A DNA stretch of 47,804 bases. Origin: Methylobacterium tarhaniae (lineage in GTDB: Bacteria > Pseudomonadota > Alphaproteobacteria > Rhizobiales > Beijerinckiaceae). Position 1 is the first letter of the stretch. The number at the start of each line of letters is the position of its first letter. The notes below the pieces were generated by a model. It was not told where the DNA came from. It ran no database searches and saw nothing but the letters and a program-made list of their open reading frames with translations. The DNA is taken from the NCBI RefSeq assembly GCF_001043955.1, contig NZ_LABZ01000125.1:1-47804 (forward strand), written 5' to 3'. The translations under genes and the position numbers were made by a program. Shown here one piece after another: positions 35,385 to 44,276 of this stretch.

Positions 35385-37358
35385 CTAACCTCCCGCCCGC
35401 GTGAAGCCGAGGCCGGCGAGGTCGGCGGCCAGGGCCGGATCGTCCAGGAGAGCCAGGAAGGCCGCCAGCGCCGGCTCGCCGCGGCGCTCCTCCCGGTAGG
35501 CGAAATCGTAATGCTCCCCGGTCAGCGGCAGGAAGCCGAGGCCGTAATCCTTCGCCACCGTGGCGATCGCCACCCCCCAATCCGCCCGACCTTGAGCGAC
35601 CGCCGCCGCGACGGCGTTGTGCGAGCGCGGCTGGTTCCAGTAGCCGGGCGGACGGGCCCCGTTCAGCAATCCCTCGACCAGGGCCCGCGTCCCGGCCCCG
35701 GTGTTGCGGTTGACCATCACGGCCGCCTCGTCGGCGAGGGTCCGCGCCACCGCGTCCCGCGCCGGCAGGCCCTCGAAGCGGGGATCGCCGGCCCGGAACA
35801 CCACGCCCTGCAGCCGGCGCCATCCGGGAGCCAGGGCGAGGCCGGGGGTGAGATAGGGCGCGTTGTAGCGCCCGGTCTCGGGATCGAGGAGGTGCATGGC
35901 GGCGAGGTCGCACTCGCCCCGCCGCAAGGCCGCTAGGCCCCCGGCGGAGCCGACCCAGAGGGTGCGGGCCGAGACGCCGCGGCCCGCGAGGTGCCCGACC
36001 AGCCGGTCGAGGCCGAGGCAGTGGCTGCCGACGATCATCAGGTCCGGCGGGCGCGCCGCCCGGCCGATCCGGGACACGCGCACGGTCTCGCCGGCCTCGA
36101 TCCCGGACCGGTTCGCCGGCACCGCGAAGAACCCGTCGGCCTGCGAGAAGGCGGTGACGGCGCCCGAGCCCTTGGCGAGGGGCAGGGCGACCAGCCCCTC
36201 CGCCCCGCGGGAGAGCGCCGCCATCACGTATTCGGTGCGGCCGAGCTCGGAAGGCAGGCGCTGCGGCAGGCGCGCCTCCACGCTCTCCTCCTCCCGGGCG
36301 GGCAGGCCCGCCTGCGCCCGGATCAGCGGCACCACGAATTCGTGGAAGGTGAACATCGCGGATGTCGGGAAGCCCGGCAGCACCACCACCGGCACGGTGC
36401 CGGCACGCGCGAGGCAGAGCGGCTTGCCGGGCTTCAACGCCACGCCGTGGACCAGGATGCCGGGCTCCGCCAGCCGCGACAGGATGCGGTGCGAGACGTC
36501 CCCCGCCCCCTTCGAGGTCCCGCCCGACAGGACCACGAGGTCGGCCGTCGCGAGGGCGGCGCGCAGGGCCGCGTCCAGCGCCGCCTCGTCGTCCGGCACG
36601 ATCCCGCCCGGAACCGCGACGCCGCCATTCTCGGCGACGCTCGCCGCCACGATGGCGCCGTTCGAATCGTAGAGGCGGGCCGGGGCCAGGGGCCGGCCCG
36701 GCGCCACCAGCTCGTCGCCGGTGGAGAGCACCGCGACGCGCGGCCGGCGCACGACGGACACCTCGGCGAGGCCGCAGGCCGCCAGCATGCCGATCTCCCG
36801 GGCGGTGACCGGGGTGCCGCGGCGCAGCACCGTCTCGCCCCGGGCCATGTCGGCGCCCGCATAGCCGACGAACCGGCCCGGGCCGGCGGGCTGGCCCAAC
36901 GCGATCGCCGGCTCCGGCCCGTCCTCGAACTCCGTCGCCTCGACCATCACCACGGCGTCGGCGCCGCGGGGCAGCACGCCGCCGGTGGCGATCGGCGTCG
37001 CGGTGCCGGGGCCGACGGCGAGCGCCGGCGCGACCCCGCAGGCCAGGATCTCGGCATTCAGGACGAGGCGGCGCGGTTCGGTCTCGCTCGCCCCCTCGGT
37101 GTCGGCGCTGCGCACGGCGAAGCCGTCCACCAGGGCGCGGTCGAAGGGCGGCACGTCGATCGGCGAGGCGATGTCGGCGGCGAGCACCCGGCCCAGGGCC
37201 TCGTGCAGCGGCACGGTCTCGGCCGGCAGCGGCGCGTGCGGCACGGCCTCGCGCCAGCGCGCCATCGCCTCGTCCCGGCTCACCACCGCCAGGAACTGCT
37301 CCTGGCGGGAGGCGGCGGCGAGGCGCGTGAGGAAGGCGTCGGCGGGGGAAGCGGTCAA
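35385..37358 (-). CDS. MoeA fused to a periplasmic-binding-protein-like (PBP) domain
   Basis: 657 residues. Residues about 25-440 are a MoeA (PFDRALVDGFAVRSAD, GVLPRGADAVVMVEA, RVAVLSTGDELVAPG, VVLSGGTSKGAGD, VVLPGFPTSAMFTFHEFV). Residues about 445-650 are a type-II periplasmic-binding-like domain resembling a LysR substrate-binding or ModA/TupA fold (LMIVGSHCLGLDRLVGHLA, ...MVNRNTGAGTRALVEGLL, WGVAIATVAKDYGLGFLPL). Such MoeA-PBP fusions are known from some bacteria and archaea, where the extra domain is thought to bind molybdate, tungstate or a cofactor. Its start overlaps the end of the third MoeA-like gene (ATGA). Confidence 0.9.
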   Translation of the reverse strand: MTASPADAFLTRLAAASRQEQFLAVVSRDEAMARWREAVPHAPLPAETVPLHEALGRVLAADIASPIDVPPFDRALVDGFAVRSADTEGASETEPRRLVLNAEILACGVAPALAVGPGTATPIATGGVLPRGADAVVMVEATEFEDGPEPAIALGQPAGPGRFVGYAGADMARGETVLRRGTPVTAREIGMLAACGLAEVSVVRRPRVAVLSTGDELVAPGRPLAPARLYDSNGAIVAASVAENGGVAVPGGIVPDDEAALDAALRAALATADLVVLSGGTSKGAGDVSHRILSRLAEPGILVHGVALKPGKPLCLARAGTVPVVVLPGFPTSAMFTFHEFVVPLIRAQAGLPAREEESVEARLPQRLPSELGRTEYVMAALSRGAEGLVALPLAKGSGAVTAFSQADGFFAVPANRSGIEAGETVRVSRIGRAARPPDLMIVGSHCLGLDRLVGHLAGRGVSARTLWVGSAGGLAALRRGECDLAAMHLLDPETGRYNAPYLTPGLALAPGWRRLQGVVFRAGDPRFEGLPARDAVARTLADEAAVMVNRNTGAGTRALVEGLLNGARPPGYWNQPRSHNAVAAAVAQGRADWGVAIATVAKDYGLGFLPLTGEHYDFAYREERRGEPALAAFLALLDDPALAADLAGLGFTRAGG

Positions 37359-38419
37359 AGGAGCAGCACCTCGACGGGAGTGCCGGCGGGATAGCCCTCA
37401 TGCGCCGGCGGCACCAGCAGGGCGGCATCCGCCCCGGCCAGGCGGTGGAGCGGGATCTCGTTCCCGCCGAGGGGGGCGGCGCCGGCCGGGACGCGGCGCA
37501 GGAACACCAGTTCGGTCAGTCCGATGACGGACGCGACCTTGCGGGTCAGCGGAAGGGTCGGCGACGCCTCCGGCGCGGCCCCGGCGAGGGCGGCGAGCAG
37601 CGGATTGCCGAGGGCGAGCCAGGCGGCGAGCGCCGCATCCGGCCGGCCCGGCAGCAGCAGCACCGGCCGCCCCGCCGCCTCGCCGAAGCCGGCGCTCTCG
37701 CCGGGCCGCAGGGCGATGCCGTGGGCGTGGAGCCGCCCGGCTTGCGCGAGCGCCGCGGCGGCGGCGTCCCGCCGCCCGGATCCGGTGCCGCCGATCACCA
37801 CCACCGCGTCGGCGCCCGGCGCCTGGAGGGCGGCGGCGAGGTCGTCGGCTTCCGCCGGGCGCGCGATCGTCTCGGCGGTGCCGCCCCGGGCGGCGATCCA
37901 GGCGCGCAGGACCGGCGACAGGGTGTCGGGTCCGGCGGCGAGGAGCCGCAGGTGCGGACGGCGGACCGAGACCTGGCCGAGGCCCGCCGCCGCCAGGGCG
38001 AGGCCGTGGAGCGCGCTCACCCGCTCGCCCGCGGCGACGAGCCGGGTGCCGGGCGGCAGCTCGGTGCCGGGTGCGCGCGTCCCCTCCCCGGCGGCGGCTT
38101 CGGCCTCGATCTCCCGCGGGTCGGGGCCGATCGCCTCGGGCGGCAGCAGCGCATCGGTGCCGGGGGGAAGGGCTGCGCCGGCCTCGACCCAGGGTGGCGC
38201 GCCCCCGAGGCGCACCGGGCCGTAGGGCGAGGCGCCGGTGCTCTCCGACGCCCTCACCGCCCAGCCGTCGCGGAGGGCGATCCGCGCCTCCGGCCGGCCC
38301 GCCTCGACCGCGACGTCCCGGGCCGCCACGGCGCCCACGGCCCCGGCCGGGCTCACCGATACGGGCGCGACCGGGCGCGCGAGGGCGGCGAGTGCCGCCA
38401 CCGCCTCGGCGACGGGCAT
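37355..38419 (-). CDS. MoeA-like molybdopterin-binding protein, divergent
   Basis: About 354 residues with MoeA architecture but weak motifs. The ARIALRDGWAVRASES segment stands where a typical MoeA has DGYAVR. The MPT-binding area shows VVIGGTGSGRRDAAA and the GLPGNP-like region LLLPGRPDAALAAWLALG. The Asp/Ser usually preceding GGxSxG and several active-site residues differ, so catalysis may be lost. The start is uncertain: ATG 38419 is given, while GTG 38449 in the same frame is possible and neither has a ribosome site. It is the first gene of the molybdenum block and overlaps the fusion gene by 4 bp. Confidence 0.75.
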   Translation of the reverse strand: MPVAEAVAALAALARPVAPVSVSPAGAVGAVAARDVAVEAGRPEARIALRDGWAVRASESTGASPYGPVRLGGAPPWVEAGAALPPGTDALLPPEAIGPDPREIEAEAAAGEGTRAPGTELPPGTRLVAAGERVSALHGLALAAAGLGQVSVRRPHLRLLAAGPDTLSPVLRAWIAARGGTAETIARPAEADDLAAALQAPGADAVVVIGGTGSGRRDAAAAALAQAGRLHAHGIALRPGESAGFGEAAGRPVLLLPGRPDAALAAWLALGNPLLAALAGAAPEASPTLPLTRKVASVIGLTELVFLRRVPAGAAPLGGNEIPLHRLAGADAALLVPPAHEGYPAGTPVEVLLL

Positions 38420-38700
38420 CAGCGCGGTCGTGGACGCCCGCGGCGTCACCGGCGGGCGCCGGGGTGGAGGGGCGAGGCCATGCGGCTGTCCTGGTCCCGG
38501 GGCGAAGGGTGAGCCGATGCGGCAAGCGCCGGCCGGGATCAAGGTTTCGCGGCCGGGCGGAGAACCCGCCGGAGAAAATGTCGCGGAAGGCCGCGCCGTG
38601 CACGGGGCGCCCGGCGAGGGTTCGCGTCCCCCGACGAATCTGGCAAGCTTCGGCCTCAAGGCCCGACGATACGTCGCTCCGCCGGCCTCGGGAGTCGGGA

Positions 38701-39159
38701 ATGCCGGAAGCCCTCGTCGATCTCGCGCCCGGCCCGTCCCGGGCGGACGTCGCGCGGGTCGCGCGTCAGCTGCGCCGCCTCGAGGCGCTCGCCGCGCGGC
38801 ACCGCTTCCGCCGGCGCGTCATCCGCCTGGTGCGCGGCGGCGCGGGCGGAGGCGCCGCGTTCCTCGTTCTGGTGAAGGCCAAGCTCGTGGGCTCGCTCGC
38901 CGGCAAGCTCGCCATCGCGGCCCTGGTCGGCCTCGGCTTCGCCTGGCCCCTCGCCGCCCTCGCGCTCGTCATGCTCCTCACGGTCGTGGCGGCCCTGCTC
39001 GAATGCGAGCCGTTCGGCGTCGATGCCTGCGACTGCTTCGGTCCCAACGCCCGCCGCGCGCGGCTGCGGGCGCTGATCGCGCAGCGCCGGGCCTGGCTGG
39101 CCGTGCCGGCCGGCGAGGCGCCGCGGATCCGGAACGGCAGCGCGCCGGCGCGGCGGTGA
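38701..39159 (+). CDS. small membrane protein of unknown function with a Cys-rich loop
   Basis: 152 residues. A basic N-terminal third (RRLEALAARHRFRRRVIRLVRG) is followed by two or three hydrophobic helices (about 50-65, 70-98). A LLECEPFGVDACDCFGP stretch, with three Cys that could bind metal or an Fe-S cluster, lies just after them, and a basic tail follows. No family is recognised. It is divergent from the MoeA-like gene and convergent to the gene at 39175, so it may belong to the molybdenum/formate block. Confidence 0.6.
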   Translation: MPEALVDLAPGPSRADVARVARQLRRLEALAARHRFRRRVIRLVRGGAGGGAAFLVLVKAKLVGSLAGKLAIAALVGLGFAWPLAALALVMLLTVVAALLECEPFGVDACDCFGPNARRARLRALIAQRRAWLAVPAGEAPRIRNGSAPARR

Positions 39160-39174
39160 CGGGCGTGCGAGGCG

Positions 39175-39453
39175 CTACGGATCGGCGCCCTCATCCGCCG
39201 CCACGATGTCGGCATCGGTCACCGCCTCGACCGGCTTGCCGATCGTGAGCGCCCGGGTCGGAAGGCGAGCCCGCATCAGCAGGATCACGGTCTCGATGTC
39301 CGGGCAGCCGGGATCGGCGCAGGCGATCTCGTTGACCGAGAGCACGTCCTCCTCCGCGAGTGCGAGGACCCGGCGAGCCCGGGCGGCCAGGGCCTGGCGC
39401 CCGGGGGCCTGCTCCCGCGCCCGGGCGCGCAGGGTCTTGAGGCTCGGGAACAC
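39175..39453 (-). CDS. small conserved protein with CADPGCPDxE motif
   Basis: 92 residues starting with GTG at 39453, seven bases after the GTPase stop, so it is likely co-translated with it. The motif NEIACADPGCPDIETVILLM contains two Cys with spacing suited to metal binding. Short proteins of this type accompany COG0523 GTPases and nitrate/formate metabolism genes; annotation as nitrate-reductase-related is common but unproven. I know no established function. Confidence 0.6.
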   Translation of the reverse strand: MFPSLKTLRARAREQAPGRQALAARARRVLALAEEDVLSVNEIACADPGCPDIETVILLMRARLPTRALTIGKPVEAVTDADIVAADEGADP

Positions 39454-39460
39454 GGCCGGC

Positions 39461-40693
39461 TCAGGCCGCGCTCGCACCCCAGGCCGGGAACGGATCGGGC
39501 AGGGCCCGGTCCGCCGCCGCGGGCCCGGTCTCCGCGCCGACGAGGCACGCGTCGAGGGCATGCCGGATCGCCGCCTCGTCGAGCCCGGTGCCGATGAACA
39601 CCAGTTCCTGGCGCCGGTCGCCCCATGCGTCGCTCCAGTGCCGCGCGAGCATGTCCCGCGATTCGGGATGATCGGGCCAGCGCGAGCGCGGCACCGCGGC
39701 CCACCAGCGGCCGAGCGGCGTCACCCGCGCCGCCGCGCCGGCGAGCGAGAGTTCTCCGACCCAGTCCGGACGGGTCGCGAGCCAGAAATGGCCCTTGGCC
39801 CGGATCAGCCCCGGCCAGGTCGCCTTGGTGAAGGCGTCGAACAGCGCCGGGTGGAACGGGCGGCGGGCCCGGTAGACGAAGGACCTGATGCCGTATTCCT
39901 CGGTCTCCGGCACGTGCTCGGCGGCGCCGTACAATTCCTTGAACCAGAGCGGGTGGGTCTGGGCCTTCTCCTCGCTGAACAGGCCGGTCTCCAGGACGGT
40001 GCCGAGGGACACCCGGCCGAACCCGGCCTCGACGATCCGGGCGTCGCCGTTGAGGCCGCGCACGACCTTGCGCACGAGGTCCCGCTGCTCGGGCGAGACG
40101 TCGCCGGCCTTGTTGATCACCACGACGTCGGCGAACTCGATCTGCTCGACCAGGAGGTCGACCAGGGTGCGCGTATCCTCCTCGCCGGCCGTCTCGCCGC
40201 GGTCGCGCAGGACATCGTGCGAGCCGTAGTCGCGCAGCAGGTTCACCGCGTCGACCACCGTCACCATCGCGTCGAGGCGGGCGATGTCGGACAGGGACTG
40301 CCCGTCCTCGTCGCGGAACGAGAAGGTGCTGGCGACGGGCAGCGGCTCGGAGATGCCGGTGCTCTCGATCAGCAGGGCGTCGAAGCGGCCCTCCTCGGCG
40401 AGGCGGCGCACCTCCCGCATCAGGTCGTCGCGCAGGGTGCAGCAGATGCAGCCGTTGGTCAGCTCGACCAGGCGCTCTTCGGTGCGCGACAGGCCGGCCT
40501 CGCCGGCCCGCACGAGGTCGGCGTCGATGTTCACCTCGCTCATGTCGTTGACGATGACGGCGACCCGCCGTCCCTCGCGGTTGGCCAGGACGTGGTTGAG
40601 CAAGGTCGTCTTCCCCGCGCCGAGGAAGCCGGACAGGACCGTGACGGGCAGGCGGGAATCGCTGGGGCGAGCGTCGAGCCGGTGTTCGGGCAT
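39461..40693 (-). CDS. COG0523 (CobW/ZNG1-type) GTP-dependent metallochaperone
   Basis: A 410-residue G3E GTPase. The Walker A is GFLGAGKT (22-29), the metal motif is CICC inside GCICCTLR (82-85), and NKAGD stands for the guanine motif NKxD with one extra residue. The C-terminal CobW domain carries [21 protein letters not shown]. Members of the zinc-responsive subgroup move Zn to client enzymes when zinc is scarce. The ATG at 40693 has AGGAGG 10 bases upstream, and a Zur-like box overlaps the promoter 20 bp further on, supporting the zinc subgroup. A small CADPGCPD protein follows. Confidence 0.92.
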   Translation of the reverse strand: MPEHRLDARPSDSRLPVTVLSGFLGAGKTTLLNHVLANREGRRVAVIVNDMSEVNIDADLVRAGEAGLSRTEERLVELTNGCICCTLRDDLMREVRRLAEEGRFDALLIESTGISEPLPVASTFSFRDEDGQSLSDIARLDAMVTVVDAVNLLRDYGSHDVLRDRGETAGEEDTRTLVDLLVEQIEFADVVVINKAGDVSPEQRDLVRKVVRGLNGDARIVEAGFGRVSLGTVLETGLFSEEKAQTHPLWFKELYGAAEHVPETEEYGIRSFVYRARRPFHPALFDAFTKATWPGLIRAKGHFWLATRPDWVGELSLAGAAARVTPLGRWWAAVPRSRWPDHPESRDMLARHWSDAWGDRRQELVFIGTGLDEAAIRHALDACLVGAETGPAAADRALPDPFPAWGASAA

Positions 40694-40712
40694 GGATGGG
40701 CACCTCCTGGTT

Positions 40713-40732
40713 TGTAACAATATAACATTGCA
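40713..40732 (-). promoter_or_regulatory. candidate Zur box before the COG0523 gene
   Basis: TGTAACAATATAACATTGCA is an AT-rich partial palindrome whose GTTATATTGTTAC core resembles the alphaproteobacterial Zur consensus (GTTATAatATAAC). The placement, directly ahead of a COG0523 GTPase and its ribosome site, fits a zinc-repressed promoter. Confidence 0.7.
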
Positions 40733-40828
40733 TATTCTGTCAAGGTGCCCGGGGCCGTGGCGTTCGGGCACCTTCCCGGCGCCGGCCCCCGGCGCGTAGA
40801 CCCGTCACGCCCCGGTCCGGACCCGTGC

Positions 40829-42103
40829 ATGCCCGTCCCTTTCCGCCTCGCCCTCTCCGCCCTCGCTTGCCTCCTCGCCGTCACGGCCCGGGCCGAGGCG
40901 CCGATGCGCGGCCATGGCGGCCCGGTGCGGGCGCTCGCCGTGACGGCGGACGGGAGCCGGGCGCTCTCCGGCAGCTTCGACGCCTCGGCGATCCTGTGGT
41001 CGGTGGAGGACGGGGCGGCTTTGCGGGTGATGCGGGCCCATGACGGCGCGGTGAACGCGGTGGCGTTCCTGCCCGATGGCGGGCTCCTCACCGCGGGCGA
41101 GGACGGGCGGATCGCCCTCTGGCGCGACAGCCCTGAGCCGGAGCGGATCGTCGCGACCCATGCCGGCCCGGTCTCCGGCCTCGCGGTGGCGCCGGGCGGG
41201 CGGCGGATCGCGTCGTCGTCCTGGGACGGCACCGCCCGGATCACGCCCCTCGACGGCGGCCCCGCCCTGGTCCGGGAGGGCCACCAGGGCAACGTCAACG
41301 GCGTCGCCTTCCTGCCCGACGGGCGCCTCGTCACCGCGGGCTACGACGCGACGGTCCGGATCTGGCCGGAGAGCGGGCCGGCGGTCACGGTCCAGCTCGA
41401 AACGCCGGTCAATGCCGTGGCGGCCGCCCCCGACGGCGAGATCGCGGCGGCCGGCGCCGACGGCACCCTGCACCTGCTGCGGCCGGACGGCAGCCTTCGC
41501 GCGCGCCTCGAGGTCGGCCCCCGGCCCGTCGTGGCCCTGGCGCTCTCGCCGGACGGACGCCGGATCGCCGCCGCCACGGTCGGCGGCGCGGTGGCGGTCG
41601 TCGACCGGGCGCAGGCGCGGGTGGTGCTCACCCTGGTCGGGCCCGGCCTGCCGGTCTGGTCGCTGGCCTTCCGCGGCGCCGGCGAACTCGTCACCGGCGG
41701 CGGCGACCGGCTGGTGCGGCGCTGGGATCTCGCTGCCGGCGAGCCGATCGGGCCGCTCGCCATGACCCGCCCGGCGGATGCGCTGGCGGGCTTCGCGGGC
41801 GACCGGGGTGCGGCGGTGTTTCGTGCCTGCGAGGCCTGCCACACCCTGACCCCCGACGGCGGCAACCGCGCCGGGCCGACGCTGCACGGCATCTTCGGCC
41901 GCCGCATCGCGGCGGTGCCGGACTACCCCTATTCCCCGGCCTTCCGGCGGCTCGACATCGTGTGGACGCCGGAGACCGTCGCCCGCCTGTTCGAGATCGG
42001 CCCCGCCCGCCTCACCCCCGGCACCAAGATGCCGGAGCAGACGATCGGTGCGGCGGAGGACCGGGCGGCCCTGGTGCGGTTCCTGGAGCGGGCGACGCGG
42101 TGA
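40829..42103 (+). CDS. secreted WD40 beta-propeller fused to a c-type cytochrome
   Basis: 424 residues with a signal peptide (1-22). Residues about 28-320 carry seven WD40-like blades, each with a GH-type start and a short W-end (LSGSFDASAILWS, LTAGEDGRIALWR, VTAGYDATVRIWP, VTGGGDRLVRRWD). Residues 325-424 are a class I cytochrome c: heme motif CEACH (334-338) and the Met ligand in PGTKMPEQT (Met401). It therefore works in the periplasm as an electron carrier with a protein-interaction platform. It faces a ferredoxin-type protein and an FDH accessory operon, so a role in electron transfer from a periplasmic dehydrogenase is likely but inferred. Confidence 0.88.
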   Translation: MPVPFRLALSALACLLAVTARAEAPMRGHGGPVRALAVTADGSRALSGSFDASAILWSVEDGAALRVMRAHDGAVNAVAFLPDGGLLTAGEDGRIALWRDSPEPERIVATHAGPVSGLAVAPGGRRIASSSWDGTARITPLDGGPALVREGHQGNVNGVAFLPDGRLVTAGYDATVRIWPESGPAVTVQLETPVNAVAAAPDGEIAAAGADGTLHLLRPDGSLRARLEVGPRPVVALALSPDGRRIAAATVGGAVAVVDRAQARVVLTLVGPGLPVWSLAFRGAGELVTGGGDRLVRRWDLAAGEPIGPLAMTRPADALAGFAGDRGAAVFRACEACHTLTPDGGNRAGPTLHGIFGRRIAAVPDYPYSPAFRRLDIVWTPETVARLFEIGPARLTPGTKMPEQTIGAAEDRAALVRFLERATR

Positions 42104-42106
42104 GGC

Positions 42107-44128
42107 TCAGCCCTGCCGCGCCCGGATGTAATCCTCCGAGGTACGCGGCCGGTTCTCCTCCGCCGCATGGGGATCGAAGCCCTCGGTGAGGACGTGCGAG
42201 ACCCGGCAGGTATCGCACATCATCAGGGCCTTGATCCGCTGCTCGCCGGCTTGCCCGGCGAACATCCAGTGGCGGTCGCGCAGGCGGCCGATCACCCGCT
42301 CGATGGTGCTGCGGGTGCCGAAGGGCTTGCCGCAGGCGATGCAGTCGAACGGCTCCTCCTCCTTGAGGACCCGGCGGGGCGCCGCCCAGGCGGCGAAGTC
42401 GAGCTGCGGCACGAGGCCGATCACGTCCTCCGGGCAGGTCGCGGCGCACAGGCCGCATTGCACGCAGGCGCTCTCCGCGAAGGTCAGGCGCGGGCGGTCC
42501 GGATCGTCGGCCAGCGCTCCCGTCGGGCAGGCGCCGACGCAGGCGTGGCAGAGCGTGCAGGCCTCGGTCTCGAAGGCGAGCCCGCCGAAGGGGGCGCCGG
42601 CATCGAGCGGCACCCGCTCCACGGGCTGCGGCGCGGCCTGGTGCATCTCCGAGACCGCGAAGCGCAGGACGCCCCGCACGTCGCCGTCCGGCCTGAAGCC
42701 CGACGGCATCGGCGCCGGCGTGCCGCGGGCACTGCCCGCGAGGGCCTCGCCCAGGGCGTCCGGATCGTCGGTCTCGATCAGCGAGACCACGCTGCCGCCC
42801 GCTTCCGGCCCGTAGCCGAGGGCCTGCGCCACCGCGTCGAGGCGGGCGGCGTTGCGGATCAGCGCGGCGACGTCGTGCTTCGGCTTCGCCCGGCCGAGGA
42901 GGCGCACCGCGCCCGCACCGTAGGCGAAGGCCGCCGCGATCGTCTCGGGACCGACCTGCGTCACCTCGTTGACGGGGAACGGCAGCACGTCGGCCGGCAA
43001 CCCGTCGCCGAAGCGCGCCAGCGCGTCGATCAGGGGGGCGCCGTGCGCCTCGTCGTGGACCAGCAGCACCGGGGCCGTGCCTCCCGCCTTGTGGAAGGCG
43101 GAGAGCAGGGTGCGCAGGCGCCGCATCAGCGCGTCGGCGGGCGGCAGGGCATAGGCCGCCGCCCCGGTCGGGCAGACGGAGGCGCAGGAGCCGCAGCCGG
43201 CGCAGACATGCGGATCGATGGCGACGTAGTCGCCGGCGGGCGCGATGGCGCCGGTCGGGCAGACGTCGAGGCAGCGGGTGCAGCCGGTGATGCGCGAGCG
43301 CGAATGGGCGCAGAGCTCGGCGTGAAAATCGACGAAGCGGGTCTTGTCGAAGGTGCCGACGAGGTGGGAGGCCTCGAACAGCACCCGCTCCACGGCGGCC
43401 GGGTCGCGTGGGTCGGCCCGCAGGTAGCCGCTGCGCAGGTCGTGGGCCGGGAAGAGCGGCACGCCGCCGGTGAGGTCGATCACGATGTCGCAGGTCGAGG
43501 TCGCCCCGTCCCGGGACGGCCCGAAATCCAGGGTCCGGCGTGAGGAGGGCAGCGGCAGGGCGGTGTCGTCGACCCGGAGGGAAAAGGCGCCGAGATGGCC
43601 GGTCGCCGCCCGCACGGTGCCCTTCAGCACCGGGATCTCGCCGGAGCGCGGCGGCGCCACCTCGCCGGGCCGGGAGAGCAGCACGGTGACGTCGAGATGG
43701 TCGGAGAGCCGCATTCCGGCCTCGATCGCGACCTCGTCGCGGCCATAGACCAGGGCGACGCCCCGGCTCTCGAAGCTCACGCTCGCAGGCGTCGGCATCG
43801 GCTCGGCGGCGGCGGCCAGCAAAGCCGCCATCTTCGGGCCCGCCCGGCGCCCTTCCGCCGACCAGCCGGCCGTCTCGCGGATATTGGCGAAGGCGACCCG
43901 GTCCTCCGTGCCCAGCTCCTCCGCCACCTCGCGGAAGAGCGGCGCCTTGAGGGTGCAGGAGACGGTGACCGGGAGGCCCGAGGCCATCGCGGCCCGCACC
44001 CGCTCCAGCTCGCGGCCGCAGAGCTGGTCGCCCGTCTCCAATCGCCCGCCGCAGGCCTTGCCGATCGCCGCCGCGTCGAGGGGCATGCTGCCCTCGCAGG
44101 AACAGGCGATCACGATCCGATCCGACAC
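42107..44128 (-). CDS. multi-cluster 4Fe-4S ferredoxin-type protein
   Basis: About 673 residues from GTG 44128 (an ATG at 44191 would add 21 residues; its AAGGGG is also plausible). The N-terminus begins IVIACSCEGSMPLD, with Cys residues in CSC and CGREL typical of this family. Four ferredoxin motifs follow: CTRCLDVCPTG, CAGCGSCASVCPTG, then CTLCHACVGACPTG and CVQCGLCAATCPED. A CIACGKPF pair and a CDTCRVSH near the end add further Cys. It probably carries electrons between a dehydrogenase and the quinone or cytochrome pool. This type accompanies DUF3305/DUF3306 formate-dehydrogenase clusters in Rhizobiales. Confidence 0.85.
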   Translation of the reverse strand: MSDRIVIACSCEGSMPLDAAAIGKACGGRLETGDQLCGRELERVRAAMASGLPVTVSCTLKAPLFREVAEELGTEDRVAFANIRETAGWSAEGRRAGPKMAALLAAAAEPMPTPASVSFESRGVALVYGRDEVAIEAGMRLSDHLDVTVLLSRPGEVAPPRSGEIPVLKGTVRAATGHLGAFSLRVDDTALPLPSSRRTLDFGPSRDGATSTCDIVIDLTGGVPLFPAHDLRSGYLRADPRDPAAVERVLFEASHLVGTFDKTRFVDFHAELCAHSRSRITGCTRCLDVCPTGAIAPAGDYVAIDPHVCAGCGSCASVCPTGAAAYALPPADALMRRLRTLLSAFHKAGGTAPVLLVHDEAHGAPLIDALARFGDGLPADVLPFPVNEVTQVGPETIAAAFAYGAGAVRLLGRAKPKHDVAALIRNAARLDAVAQALGYGPEAGGSVVSLIETDDPDALGEALAGSARGTPAPMPSGFRPDGDVRGVLRFAVSEMHQAAPQPVERVPLDAGAPFGGLAFETEACTLCHACVGACPTGALADDPDRPRLTFAESACVQCGLCAATCPEDVIGLVPQLDFAAWAAPRRVLKEEEPFDCIACGKPFGTRSTIERVIGRLRDRHWMFAGQAGEQRIKALMMCDTCRVSHVLTEGFDPHAAEENRPRTSEDYIRARQG

Positions 44129-44276
44129 CACGCACGTCTCCGATCGAGGCGCGGCCCCGGTCCTGCCGGTCGCCGCCCCCTGGGGCGTCATGCCCCTTGT
44201 TCACTGCTCCAGCGCTATATACGAGCCGTTAAAAAGAACGACCCGACACGTGCGCGCAGGCAACGCCATCCCCCTC

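Noticed and set aside
34822..37428. An 868-codon minus-strand frame joining mobB with the MoeA-fusion region
   Set aside because: Only its last 186 residues are MobB; the upstream part is an out-of-frame reading of the MoeA fusion.
35991..38512. Several long plus-strand frames over the MoeA block
   Set aside because: Antisense shadows of GC-rich coding sequence; the minus strand has all MoeA motifs.
33481..38700. Molybdenum-cofactor riboswitch before the moe genes
   Set aside because: No conserved Moco-type stem pattern was found in the short intergenic spaces.
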